Of a DNA stretch of 64,000 nucleotides, positions 28,401 to 37,500 are shown piece by piece; within the stretch, counting starts at the first letter, position 1; every line of letters begins with the position of its first letter. The DNA comes from Leishmania martiniquensis (Eukaryota > Euglenozoa > Kinetoplastea > Trypanosomatida > Trypanosomatidae): the NCBI RefSeq assembly GCF_017916325.1, contig NC_090160.1, forward strand, positions 470,001 to 534,000, written 5' to 3'. Both the position numbers and the translations under genes were made by a program. The notes under the pieces are model-generated. The model was not told the DNA's origin. It did not search any database and was given only the letters and a program-made list of their open reading frames with translations.

Positions 28401-29115
28401 ACTGCACCAGGGCGCACTCCTCCGCCAGCGTAGAAGCTGCCCCGGTGGCGGCCAGTGTGGTCGTCGTCCACTCCAGCCGCGACGCGTTTGCGCCGGCATG
28501 AGAGCTTAAGAGTCGCCTCTCGCCGGGGCCGTCACTGACACCGCCACCAATGGGAACTGTATGAAAGGGAATAAGTGCAGGGCCCCAGTGGTACGCGGAG
28601 CTGCGGTCCTGCGATTGCGGCCGTTGCGGCAGATCGCTACAAGAGGCTGCATAAGTTGCCGACGCGAGCTCCGCCGCTGAGCGAGGAGGTGGTGGAGAGC
28701 TCATGTGTGCGGTAGGCATTGCAAGCGAAGCGGGCAGCGCATACTCGTCACACCGTCCCCCACTCCGTACGCCCGTGCCGCCAGCCATCGCGGCTGCCAC
28801 AGAGCCGGTGCCCCCACCAAGAGCGGAGAGGCGGCACAGCATACGCAGGTGCTCACGAGGCACACACGTAGGTGCACTGGAAAAGTACGGCAGCAGATCC
28901 GGCGGAATGTCCGCAGGGGACGCGGAAGTCCCGGAGGCGCCGATCCCCCCGAAGCCGCCCCGCCCCCCGTTCCCCAGCGCATCAGACGTGTTTGCTACCG
29001 CCGCGCCGCCAGAATAAAGCGGGAATACACGATCGAGGGCGTAATACAGCCGAACCTGACTTGACGTAGCGGTCGCATAGATACCCGTGTCACCAGGCTG
29101 CTTGCTGAGTAGCAT
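22414..29115 (-). CDS. Mios/Sea4-type GATOR2 (SEACAT) subunit, paralogue A
   Basis: The protein has 2,233 residues. The C-terminal zinc module begins with RCNCGQAM, continues with IPCGNPECRQWQSPMCTVC, then FFAWCSVCLHGGHWCHLREW and AVENCPCHC to the end (about 2125-2228). This two-part cysteine layout is that of Mios. Upstream, YVDESGDVQ (about 1910) and MWRDAYRSLLNG (about 1937) match conserved Mios segments. The N-terminal third contains WD40 strands such as ILALGRQSGAVQLLDVEYM and VQLWDVRMATRPVAYQV. The predicted role is GATOR2 scaffold in nutrient signalling to TORC1. Very long Gly/Ser/Ala-rich and acidic insertions account for a length about 2.5 times that of human Mios. The start at 29115 (MLLSKQPGDTG) is the first ATG in the frame; the open frame extends upstream only through non-ATG codons. 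An AG-free zone runs from 29281 almost to the ATG. Confidence 0.75.
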   Translation of the reverse strand: MLLSKQPGDTGIYATATSSQVRLYYALDRVFPLYSGGAAVANTSDALGNGGRGGFGGIGASGTSASPADIPPDLLPYFSSAPTCVPREHLRMLCRLSALGGGTGSVAAAMAGGTGVRSGGRCDEYALPASLAMPTAHMSSPPPPRSAAELASATYAASCSDLPQRPQSQDRSSAYHWGPALIPFHTVPIGGGVSDGPGERRLLSSHAGANASRLEWTTTTLAATGAASTLAEECALVQSSSHMSGSSAVGYSGSYAVGPQTSSSRRAGGSGGAGPRTDSATSTAAAPTALSLSCATDCLLLFVANADGLSWIGRSDTTALSPLRVPMALQMRRCGTGVYSGLAGGSGITAPLLTPRPPRPFSGGLGAPVSTSFPIHSAASSERAATPPNAAADPSLRNNALMSDEDEDDGEGGGEHRTGEASADGGRRSRGGGTDSSRLGSLTGAAGSSCNDGLDVLGGVAPATMEGLPVQRAVSCHERVVTASGWDPRNSAILALGRQSGAVQLLDVEYMTGTMERRCCSPTNASCSASDNGTTEPFFVSTAGGAGAAGAGALASGGVGGARLAAYAGGDHLSYSVVQHKKMLGPVTALDWMPQSHLTVVAARRRDGLGFYAELLDLRASHDGVTYLGAPPEVFGVPIYARTADSAAPYVLCSAEKVACHPSQRYVATVGTSRVRDIVQLWDVRMATRPVAYQVFTRAGYTSLCWSATEVGVVLGTTRDGGLRAHAFKELAPSRSPAGGPVVVASHHYGSTASPHLSPSGLGLGGAGGGCGIGRGRRRRVPSSGPPHHCSTSGGEQEADRWGVSNSNLANSGCSGTEAEAEDDFMDDSGSCHSGFSGDGTGTVEPPIADRSNALVHVHVRAQSALKCRLPSRVPAAAVGWVCHSVSESAKMIGTGGILGLTQAHHRGGGGVSAAGPHHGAAPGAHPAEGGAGDVDGSVMAHGCRADLPQLLLLNAKNGELYTQVYNPGGSTATSLGSSTALVAAGPNAFLTHPSTAHKTASYVYEEAVLDQLERQAAAEVADGIGLSCGVAFISSGPGFNGGLGLPGGRPGAAGVATVASSANKPRASGDSIADGVQLSSTGSSVTGGGGACAAAGADVSPGAARPKGRPMDLIGLGLLDEVEDEEEEDVRSTIRANATAAVPDDYEHRVAAGVKEGGQQPSFGSVHSTAHGLLSMGETGTAGAFSGSGAATKGVPRVGLCTEAGPTLVGVGGSAAPTGEHCSGPSGARHEGETLDLRVPLREAVAASPHRRPASQGPMLPQPWTGTISALSRGAAAPAAATTIPQEMSFCEFHRLERTQRWWGRLRSGFACDPLHNLAVLLREGVDREAYATFLYGCCAAQLLFPSSVLVAPKPRSASTATGPAASSLSLVLGLKRAVPGLLELLGSERELRRQLGLSGSRLSSQFRLSQHHRQLASTNATAAGEAAGTVERHKGPPTLSLHPFSAAAAGIHSGLTPPPAHFRGPAINAGVSHTAPPRVKGGAGSFEATGGAAGDGAAHRPTYPMVIGMLRQLVLQSMGWISPPAFCLVDGPAEHAPAGEGTSSSAAAETLREVQTTRSPPLQGQSHLHPAEKFFVQGDGLGQQSLQEALERRVAVLVLLDRLQEASELLALYGGHNALYPSIALTLSAARNRQTTLMSLAAGDCTGVTFWVHLTLTYVELVMRQQSCGAAATEDGTPPSDAGSVVSASDGATTSGTRSTAAETEPASRFDVLFTVPQQKAMVRRLLERYPRLVLSDKVALATALLLPSRYHSGHLANLMEVLQVLVRQQYRGYTTISTCGTAGQRPAVESQYASPPSTPVPPGMEAQQQGRIDAKCAPPTGLPSQAAESSSVGAAVLPAALECHGPSLPGTSAAHGSADSHGSDPSGTFVLKAAASADHFAPICGCSLLLVTVVEGVGNGCDALQRYVDESGDVQAPLSYAAAFCDVLSPTVRMWRDAYRSLLNGQGLAMWRSQHDLQVVKLVKAREEVEKRGGGSGPSGCSSSYYGWVDAHSAAASDLASAASGAIVAGATRGGGVGEAAAGAPQVVSAPTLSSGRMPRPNGFPGALGALGGDLSAATGATSAAALMSTQTAMMMERTLNRFAQTTASTTADRDRSLREAAATSGGTISGANEALHRAVELRCNCGQAMHATAPSKSSISSMTSTNMTRKQLIPCGNPECRQWQSPMCTVCGERMEHRATELPPERFFAWCSVCLHGGHWCHLREWFSKHTKCAVENCPCHCCDSVHLS

Positions 29116-31935
29116 GTCGCCGTGAAATGTGCGTGGACGATGAGGGTGCGAAAGAGGGCCAGAGAGAGAGAGCGGATTATACAAAAAGGGGGGTGGAGCG
29201 ACGTCGCAGGCGAAGCAGTGCGCCAAAGGGGAAGGAATGTGGACGAGAGTGGATGGGCGAGCAGGAGGAAGGGAGATCGGTCTGCGTGCGGGCGCAGTAC
29301 GACGAAGCAGTACGGGGGAAAGTTCGAGGGGCCGCAGACACATAGAGAAACACCTCCGATCAAGCAATCGGAAAAGAGAAAGAAGTTTTGCTACTCTCAC
29401 TTGGGCGCAACTCAACCGGCGTGTCTACGCTCTGTGTGCGTGTGTGTGTGTGTGTGTATCGTCGATGACGGTGACAGCCGCGGTGGACGATGGGAGTTGA
29501 GGAGGGTGAGGAAAGGCGAGAGGGGCAGGAAAAATGCCGTAAAAGGGGGTGTGGACGGTGGGGAGCGGGACTGCATTGCCGCCATATGTGTTCCCGCCTT
29601 GTCGAGCGATGGAGCGCAGAGGTGTGGCGACGAGAGAAGGCGGGGGTCCCGCAGTGGTGTTCGCCATCAGAAAACACTTCTCTTTTTTTTTTGGAGGGAG
29701 GAAGAGGTAAGGGGACTGGTTGCGCTAACTGCGCCCTCACGAGGCATAAGTCCCTCGCCATGGAGAGGAGACCAGTGAGAGACACTCCATCGACCCACAG
29801 AGCACGACCTGCCCATCTATTGGCAAAGACGCATGCGCGGCCGTGTGCGCTCTCTCTCTTTTCTCAGGGCTCAAGCAAACGTCTGGCCGCGCTTCATGCA
29901 CGTAAGCAATATGTCCCCCCTTCCCGCCCCCACCCCCACCCCTCTCTCCCCCTACTCCTGCTCCTCCTCTCTGGTGGGGTGCGACAACCTCTCAGCGCGG
30001 CGGGCATACGCAACAACGGCAGCAGCCACCTGCGGCGAGAAAAACAGCACCGCCAGCCCTTCCGTCGGCTAGGGAGAGCCGTGGAAGGGGGAAGGGAGAG
30101 AGAGGGACGGGCGGGGTAAGGAGAGGGCGCCGCAAAGATGAGGGGGCTCAAGTGTAGCCGCGTCAGAGATGGAAGAGATGCGAGTGAGGCGCATACATCT
30201 GAGATGACGAGATGTGGGGGAGGGGGAGGGAGGGGAGCGGAGGGGAGGGGGGCAGCAGGAGGAGAGAGGGGGTGGGTGATAACACAACCCCTCAGCGATA
30301 CAAAGGCATGCGCTTACACCATACTGAACAGGAGGAAACTCTGAGACACACGTACAGACACACACACACACGTACATACATCACCCCAACGACCACGAGA
30401 AGGCAGCAACAGAGAAGGCACGCGACCTCGACAGAGACAGAGAGACAGAGAGAGGGAGAAAAAAACAGAGGAGGGGGAGGCGTATCACCGAAGTAGGAGA
30501 GGTGGAAAGGTGAAGGGTTCGGTGAGAGAGAGCCACAGCACACAGCACACATGTACAGGAGGAAGCTAGTCGGGCGGCCCGAATAATAGAGGAAAAGCGA
30601 GCGATGCGCGCGGGGGAGGGGGAGGGAGGGAGGGGGGGAGACAGCCGAGCACAGGCACTGAATAAAAGAAAATGAAAGCAAGGAGAGGGTAGATGAAGCA
30701 CACAGGGAGAGGAGAGAGGGTAGAAGAAGCGGGGGAGGGGGGAGGACACAACCGCGACAGTGCATGGTCAGCATGGCTCCGCCTCGTCAGCACCGTTTCT
30801 AGTGTATCCGCCCAGGCACATTCGGCCACTGGCACGCGCACACCAGCGCTCGCACCGCCAGCCAGAGCAGCGCGCGCCAAGGAGTGTCAAGCGAGAACGA
30901 AGGAGGGAGACGATGGTCAAGGGAGGGAGCGTTGAAACGCCCACAGCAGGAACGAGAAGTGCTGTGCGCATGCCTTCCGGTACGAAGGCAGAGCACACCT
31001 GTGTATCCGATACTGAAGGCGTGCCGTGGCCAGCGATAGCTGAGGTCTCCCTCGCTCGCTCTCTCCTCCGCACCTCTGCATCGACGCCTCCGGCATCCGG
31101 CAAGTGCGTTCACCAGCCCCTTCCCCCCTTCCCACGGGAGTAAACAGGAAGAGAAACGACCGCTTCGCCCCTGCTCACCGCCTGTGTATGAGGCGGTTCG
31201 TCTTTTCACGCTCTTCTCCGGATTGAGAACAGTGCGACGAGATCGGGGCGGAATTGGGGAGAGGGGGGCGGCACGATCGCGCCGTCACGTGCTTTGTGCA
31301 AGCGCCGCCTTTGTTCGGCCTGTTAGCGCAGCGGTGAATTTCCATGTCCGTTGAGAAAGGGTCCCGGCGACCTTATGGTTCACTCTTGCTTTCTCTCGCG
31401 TATGGCCACTGGCCGTGCCTTCAGAGCACGTCCCACCCCATCCGGCCATCCACTCTTTCGTGCACCCGCCCGGTGTGATAGGAAAGCGGAGGGGCGGGGG
31501 GGCTCCGCACTCTCATTCGCACACATATGGACATGACGCACCTATACACGTAGCGATGCTCCTGCGTGAGCGACAAGCTATGTTCCGGCCGGTTCGGGTC
31601 CAGTGCAAGCGGCACCAGCACACACACATACACACACACGCAGACCTCTTGTATCTCTCTCTCTCCCTTCAGACGTCCAACAAGAGCGGCAGTCGGGCCT
31701 GGAAGCGCCGCGAACGACTGAAACAGCATTGCGTGGGGGGAGAGGGAGAAAGAGCGAGAGGGAGCGAGCGAACACAAGGAGAAAGCAACGGCACGCTCCC
31801 GCCTCTGACGAACAGCCGCCACACCTGCGGTAAGAGCGCAGAGGCATACCCACGGCGAGAAGTGGTGCCACAGGGTAAGTCCCCCCCATTCTATACAACT
31901 CTGCGCCCCATCTGTCGCCGCTCGCCGAGAGGCCT
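29116..31935. other. Longest intercistronic region (2.8 kb) with microsatellites and G-rich strand
   Basis: No convincing gene was found. Contents are a GT repeat at 29436-29457, CA/GT runs near 30358-30372 and 31618-31642, and long G/A-only stretches on the plus strand (30205-30275 and 30600-30640) with many runs of four or more G, able to form G-quadruplexes. It combines the 3' UTR of the BSD-like gene (stop at 31936) and the 5' flank of GATOR2-like gene A. ORFs of up to 218 codons occur on both strands but overlap and are compositionally biased. Confidence 0.65.
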
Positions 31936-33492
31936 TCACTCCACCCCTGGGCTCATGCACACCCACGTATCCTCCTCCGTCGCCGCGGAGATCATCTCCC
32001 CGCTGGTGCTCTGCGTGAAGGAGCTAGCCCGGCTGGGCTTCTGGTGGCTCGGGGGTGGGGCCGCGGTGCTGGCAGTCAACAGCGTATCCGACGCGCCACC
32101 GCTGGTGGAAGAGGTGCCTGCGGTAGTGCCAGCGGGAGTCGCAGTCGTCGGTTTAGTGTGGCAGGCAGGAGTAAGCACCGTTGCCAAGCGCGTCTTCGCC
32201 TTCTTTGCGGGAGCTGCCGCCGTCGAGGGCAGTGCCGGTGTCATAAGCCCTGCTGGCACCTCGATCCCTCGCTCCTCCAACGCACTTGTGAGCTGCGCGA
32301 CACGTCGCCGCTCCTGGCGAAGCGCCTCCTGCAGTTCTTGCACCATCGATTCGAGGTCCTCAACCTGCTGCTTCGCGCCGCGGTAGTGCACAAGGTCCTT
32401 TGGGTCCACGTTGGCACTATCTTCGTTAAGGGCAGGCGTCGCTTCACTCGCGGCGCCGCTGCAGCGCGACACCTCACCCGCCACAACACTGTTCAGCGCG
32501 TTATCGATGCCCGTCACAAAGCCACTGGCTGCTGACATCACGCGCTTCGCGAACAGCGGCACAACGGCAAAGTCGTCGTCCTCGGTGCTCTGCCGACTTC
32601 TGTCGTCCGTCGGCGACATGTGTAACTGTGGCGACGACGACGGCGTTTCGGGGACCGCCGCAGAGGTCGGCGATGCCGCCACAGAGGTGCTCACGGAGGC
32701 CACTTGGGGAGGGGCCTCGCAGCGGCGTCGCAGCTCCGCATCGCGGAGCTGCGACAAGCGGAAAAAGTATCGGTCAAAAAAATCATCTTCACTCACGCGG
32801 CCGCACTCTGGGGTCTTCGCCAAAGAGGAGGCGGAGCCCGGAGGCGGCCTGCCCGACGTGGCATCCAACGCGCAGCTCCTGCCCTCGCCCTCTCCACACT
32901 TCGCAGGGAAGGACGGGCTCCCCCCCTGCCACCGCCTTCGCTCCGGCGCCTCCGGCGACGCCGAGACGCTGGAGCGCGAACTCAGCGTGCCGCCCACGAG
33001 CGACACATATCGCTGCAGCACCACCTCGTTGTAGCCCAGAAGCCGATGACGGGCCTCGTTGATCGGCTCATCGGGGTACTCGGCGGAGGGGCGGTTTGGT
33101 GTCGTGCCAAGCGGCGAAATCTGCCCCTGCGTCCCAGCAGGCAAGCCTTCTTCTGACTTGCTGAGGGGAGTGCCTGCGGCCATGTGTTGCTGGCGGCGAG
33201 GTGCGTTTGCGCTGCTCAAATGACTCGCCTTAGCCCATGCCTCGAAGGCTGCTCTTTCTTCCGGCTGAATGGGAAGCGTGTACGTCGACTCTGCGTCCTG
33301 AAAGCGCCGCAGCACAGCGTTTGGTAGCGGCGTGTCCGTGACGGTCTTCCCGAGAGCCTCGTCGCCCGCGTACACGTCGCCGCGGCCCACAACGCTGGAC
33401 GCAATGTGCTCGAGGTAGCCCATAAACCCTGCCGACTCGGTTTTGAGCGCCTCCGCGATGTCGGAGAAGTCCTGCGAGAGCATCGACCACAT
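31936..33492 (-). CDS. BSD-domain-like protein with C-terminal coiled coil
   Basis: The protein has 518 residues. The segment SEDDFFDRYFFRLSQLRDAE (234-253) matches the end of a BSD domain, whose diagnostic core is an aromatic-rich F-W/F-x-x-YF-x-R pattern. The preceding BSD helices may be TLPIQPEERAAFEAWAK (72-88) and the 140-170 region, so the domain would be split by a Pro/Ser/Gly-rich insert of about 60 residues. Residues 371-410 (AKQQVEDLESMVQELQEALR onward) form a clear coiled coil. The C-terminal 100 residues are Ala/Ser/Thr-rich. BSD proteins include TFIIH p62 and the SYAP1/DOS2 type; the N-terminal MWSMLSQDFSDIAEAL helix resembles the SYAP1 type. Function is not inferred further. The ATG at 33492 is the first in the frame; the extension to 33663 begins at GTG. 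Confidence 0.5.
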   Translation of the reverse strand: MWSMLSQDFSDIAEALKTESAGFMGYLEHIASSVVGRGDVYAGDEALGKTVTDTPLPNAVLRRFQDAESTYTLPIQPEERAAFEAWAKASHLSSANAPRRQQHMAAGTPLSKSEEGLPAGTQGQISPLGTTPNRPSAEYPDEPINEARHRLLGYNEVVLQRYVSLVGGTLSSRSSVSASPEAPERRRWQGGSPSFPAKCGEGEGRSCALDATSGRPPPGSASSLAKTPECGRVSEDDFFDRYFFRLSQLRDAELRRRCEAPPQVASVSTSVAASPTSAAVPETPSSSPQLHMSPTDDRSRQSTEDDDFAVVPLFAKRVMSAASGFVTGIDNALNSVVAGEVSRCSGAASEATPALNEDSANVDPKDLVHYRGAKQQVEDLESMVQELQEALRQERRRVAQLTSALEERGIEVPAGLMTPALPSTAAAPAKKAKTRLATVLTPACHTKPTTATPAGTTAGTSSTSGGASDTLLTASTAAPPPSHQKPSRASSFTQSTSGEMISAATEEDTWVCMSPGVE

Positions 33493-34598
33493 CTTTGCCT
33501 GCTTGTTGCTTTCAACCTCGTTCGCCTCCCTTGTCGTTCGGGGCGGTGCTGCTATGGGGCGGTGACTCTTCGCTCTCGCCTCCACCCCCCCTCCCCTCCC
33601 TTCGCACTGTGGCTGCCGCCGTTCACCTACCGCTAAGACGCACGAGCGCACCGACAGACGCACGCTGTGACACTACAGCTCCTTTCTAGGCGGGAAGCGG
33701 GTAGCAGAGTCTCAAGCGATTATGACCACGTGAGAGAGGGCCGCTTGCTGCTGCTGGTGCTGGAGAGCGGTGCGGGAGGCGCCAGTGGATGCGAACCAGC
33801 GCGTGACGATCGGCGAGAAAGCGAGGAAACGAAAGGGGGAGCCGCGTATGCGTGCGTTTGTGTGAGAGGGGGAAAGTGTCGGGTGGTGCAGTCAAGTCGC
33901 AGAGGAGTGCTCGAGGTGGTTCTTCACGGCGTCTGTCTCGTGGGCCACAGCGGCGGAGGCGAGGGAGAAAGAGAAGCAGAGGAAGAAAGAGCTCAGCTGT
34001 GAGGACACATGTGCGTGTGCGTGTTTAAGTGCCGGTATGTGCGCAAGCGGGGAAGGTGAAGGGCAGATGAGCAGTGCGCGTTCGAAACACGGTTGGGCAG
34101 GCGGCAGAGGAAGGGAGGCAAGGGAGAGACGGATGTGCACGCGCACGCGTGTCATGTGAAAGGGGAGGACGCACATGTGTGCCCGTGCTGAGCTCCTTTT
34201 GTAAGCACTTAGCTCACAGAGAGAGAGAAAAATGCAGGGAGCACATGTCTTCTCTGGACCTCAGTGCGCGAGACACTAGAGGCCTGAGAGGCGTCGTCTG
34301 CAGGCCCCTTCCTTCGAGCGCCCACCCCCTCAAGTTCAGCCGGAGGTGAGGCCGAGAAAATTCGTCGTGTCCACCCTCTTACGTGTGTCCCCATGCATAC
34401 GCGCTTCGAGAAGCAGCAGCGTGTTTCAAAAATCGCTCCATCACCTGATGCCGTGATCACACCTGTTACGGAGACTGACGTGCGCTTGCAAGCACGTACA
34501 CCGACTCATCATCGCCGCAGCACCCAAAGCCATCATACCCGCCGATGAGCACTGCGTACCCCCCTGCACACCCCCTTCCACCGAGGCAACACCAGAGG
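33493..34598. other. Intercistronic region, cullin to BSD-like gene
   Basis: About 1.1 kb with no gene seen. The plus strand is purine-rich at 33810-33880 and 33950-33995, i.e. pyrimidine tracts for minus-strand trans-splicing of the BSD-like mRNA. Confidence 0.65.
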
Positions 34599-37500
34599 CT
34601 ATGCCGAGTACACGTAGGTGCTGTCCTTTCCACGCATCAGGAAGCCGCGCTCGATCATCTTGTCGATCGCCTTCTTCAGCACCGCCGTTGTCACCGGAAA
34701 CGGCACCCGCGATGCTACAGCGCTCGCCAGCTCTGTGCGCGTCATGGTGCGCTGCGCCTTGAGGCAGCTCACGATAGCCACCTCCACTAGATGGCCGTCG
34801 TTGTCGGCGGTGCGGCCGGCGCGGCTAGGGCCGTCGAAAGCGGCAGACGCTGTGGCCCGCATACGCGCCTGAAGGGGGATTCGCACTTTGCCGGTGGCCG
34901 GCGTGAAGCCCAGGTTCAGCTGCAGCACGTCCGTGGCAGCGAGCGTACAGCCCGCGGACGCGCAGGAGGGAGCGGACTGCGTCGCAGCAGGCGACGTCAC
35001 CGCCTCCTCGGCTCTCACGCCGCCCTCGTCGTCCCCGTTGTCGGGCTCGATAAACCTGCACTGCGCCTCTACGACCGGAGGTACCGATGAGGGGGGCCCC
35101 TCTCGCAGAACAAGGCGGAATCGCGGGTGGCAAAGTCCTTGCAGCGACCACAAGAGCTCAGTGTTCGCCATGTCCATGCCGACATCATCGCATAGCGCCT
35201 TGACTGTGATAGAGGTCACACCGCGGTCGTAGAGCGCGTCCAGCCGCATCAGCAGCACGCACTGTATGTATGTGCCAGTGAGCGTCAGCACAGAGCTCTG
35301 CGGCGTAAGCCGCGCGAGCAGGGTTGCGTGGCTCAGGGGGTGCTGCCATCTCAGGTGGCGATTGGGGAAGAGGCTGTTGTAAAACTTCTCCACTTGTTGC
35401 GTGACGACCTGCACGGCAGGCGGCACATAGAAGTTGCTGGGCATCAGTGGATACTCGGGCCAGTAGCTCTGCGCCAAGATGAGCAGGTGCACATCAAGGC
35501 CGTTAGCCGCTGGCGCGGGTCGATCCACCGCCGAGGTGTCAGCGTCTGCCTCGCCGCATGGATGCATCTGTGACTGCTCCTGCACCCAAGTTTTGTACTG
35601 CGTCGTCAGCTCCGTGGACGAGCTCAGATCAGTCAGCATGCCCTCAAACTTAGAGGTGAAGGAGAGGCCGCAGATGTCGCGCAGGAAGCAGATGAATGTG
35701 TTTTCGGCCTTGATGTTCAGCTTGCGGTGCGCATGCAGGCAGCGCCGTGCAAAGTCGCGCCAGTACGCCGCCTCGAATAAATTCTTCTTGGGGTGGTAGG
35801 AGTATATGTAGGCAATGCGGCGCAGCACCGAGGTCGCCTCTTTCACCTCCGCCGGAAGCGGCGCGGCGTGCCGCAACGCGGCCGCGCCCACAAGAGCGGC
35901 GCCCTCGGCCGCGTCCTCCGCCTCCGTCACATCCGCCCTCGCCGGCGAGACGCTTTCGTCTTCCTCGGCCCTAGCCAAGTCCGGCGGAGGGGTCGGCACT
36001 CGCGGCTGCGACAACGGCGACGTCGCCTCGGCGCGCTGCCGGCGCAGTGGCGACGCCGACTCGCCCTCCTCGTCGTTATTGTCATCATCCCCGTTCTCCT
36101 CTACCGCCACCGGCGCTGTCGGCTTGGAAGGGCTCACCAGCACGTGCCCCACTTCGACCTCCTTCATGATCGCGTCCTGGTAGGCTGCCAGTTGCTCGGA
36201 GAAGGCATGTGGGTAAGCCTCGAGGATTGTCTGCAGGTCCTCGTGCAGTGCCACTCTGAACTCCTTCTCGCAGTCCGCAAAGCACATCGAGACCGTGCGG
36301 CTGCCCTGCTCCAGCAGGCCCAGCAGATGTCGAACGGCAAGAAACGGCCGCCTGCGTGGGGGCACGAGCGCCGCCGCCGGTGTAATTTTCGTCGACGACG
36401 GCACCAACTCCTCCATGATGCGTTGACCGCAGTCCATCAGGTACTCGTGGAAGAGCCCGGCGACCACAGGAGAGCTCCGTACCCGCGCACTGGCGGACAG
36501 CAGACGCCACGCCAGCCGCAGCGAGTGGAACGCCTGCCGCTCCATGAGGGCAACGAAGTCGCGCTTGAGTACCTCACTGCCCACGGTGCTGATCAGCGGC
36601 CCCTGGATCACCTCCTCCAGCATGGGCGTCGTGCCGGAGTGCAGCAGGGAGGCGGACATCGGCCCGATGTGCCTGAGAGCGCCGTCGCAGAATCGGAAAA
36701 AGACGCTCGCACGGACACTCTCCGCCCATAGGCGGCGCGCGACCGTCTCGTAGTGGACTCGCACCACGCGCACCACCGCCGGCTCCACGTGCGCTGCGTA
36801 GTGCTGAGTCGCGAGGGTGAGCTGCGTGAAGAGGCGCAGTAGGCGCTGCCGAAGTGGCTTGTCGAGGGAGTCGAGAGAAGGAGGGCACACCAGCAGGGCG
36901 AGAGAGGTCGCATCCACGCTCGGAGGCGGCGGCGCGGAGGCGGCCGACCGCACTACACCGACCGAAGAGGCGGCGGCGGACTTGTCTGGCAGCACCGCTG
37001 TAGAAGGCACGCGTGAAGAGTGGGATGCCGAGAGAAGCGCCGCGGTATCGGCTGCCAGCTCCGCCTTCAGCACTGCCACGTAACCTCTCAGCGCGGTCTC
37101 GAGAAGCTCCGGGTAGCCGCTGAGAACCTCGCGAACCTCTTGCGTGGCGGCGGCGATGAGGGAGCGCGGCATCGCGGTACCAGCTTGCATCGAGCACCAC
37201 TGGTCTGCGTAGACCCACACAGAAGACAGCTCCACCAGGCCCTGCTGTAGTCGTTCCCAGTAGGTAACGAGCTGCGCCAGAATTTGAACCTCGCCCAGCG
37301 TCGCGTTCGCCGACATCGCCTTGGCCTCCTCGTCGCTCTCTGTGTCGCTGTTTGTCATTACTTTCGTGGTGTCATCGCGGGGCTGCTGGTGCTGCTGCCG
37401 CGCCACCAGTGCCGCCACGCAGCGCTGCGCGTACTCCCTCACCGCGGCTTGCAACGCCTCCACCAGCGGGGCACAGAGATCTTTATCCACAAGAGCCCGC

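Noticed and set aside
29122..31209. Several ORFs of 100-218 codons on both strands in the 2.8-kb gap.
   Set aside because: They overlap each other, are built from low-complexity purine or GT sequence, many begin at non-ATG codons and none has a recognisable motif.
31315..31390. tRNA-like signal: a box-A match (TAGCGCAGCGG at 31324) and a GGTTCA box-B-like match about 50 nt later.
   Set aside because: No D-stem, anticodon stem or acceptor stem can be paired around these boxes, and the second box deviates from consensus.
37383..37404. Gln/His-rich repeat (RQQHQQ) inside the cullin suggesting a repeat expansion.
   Set aside because: It is too short and interrupted; ordinary low-complexity sequence for this genome.
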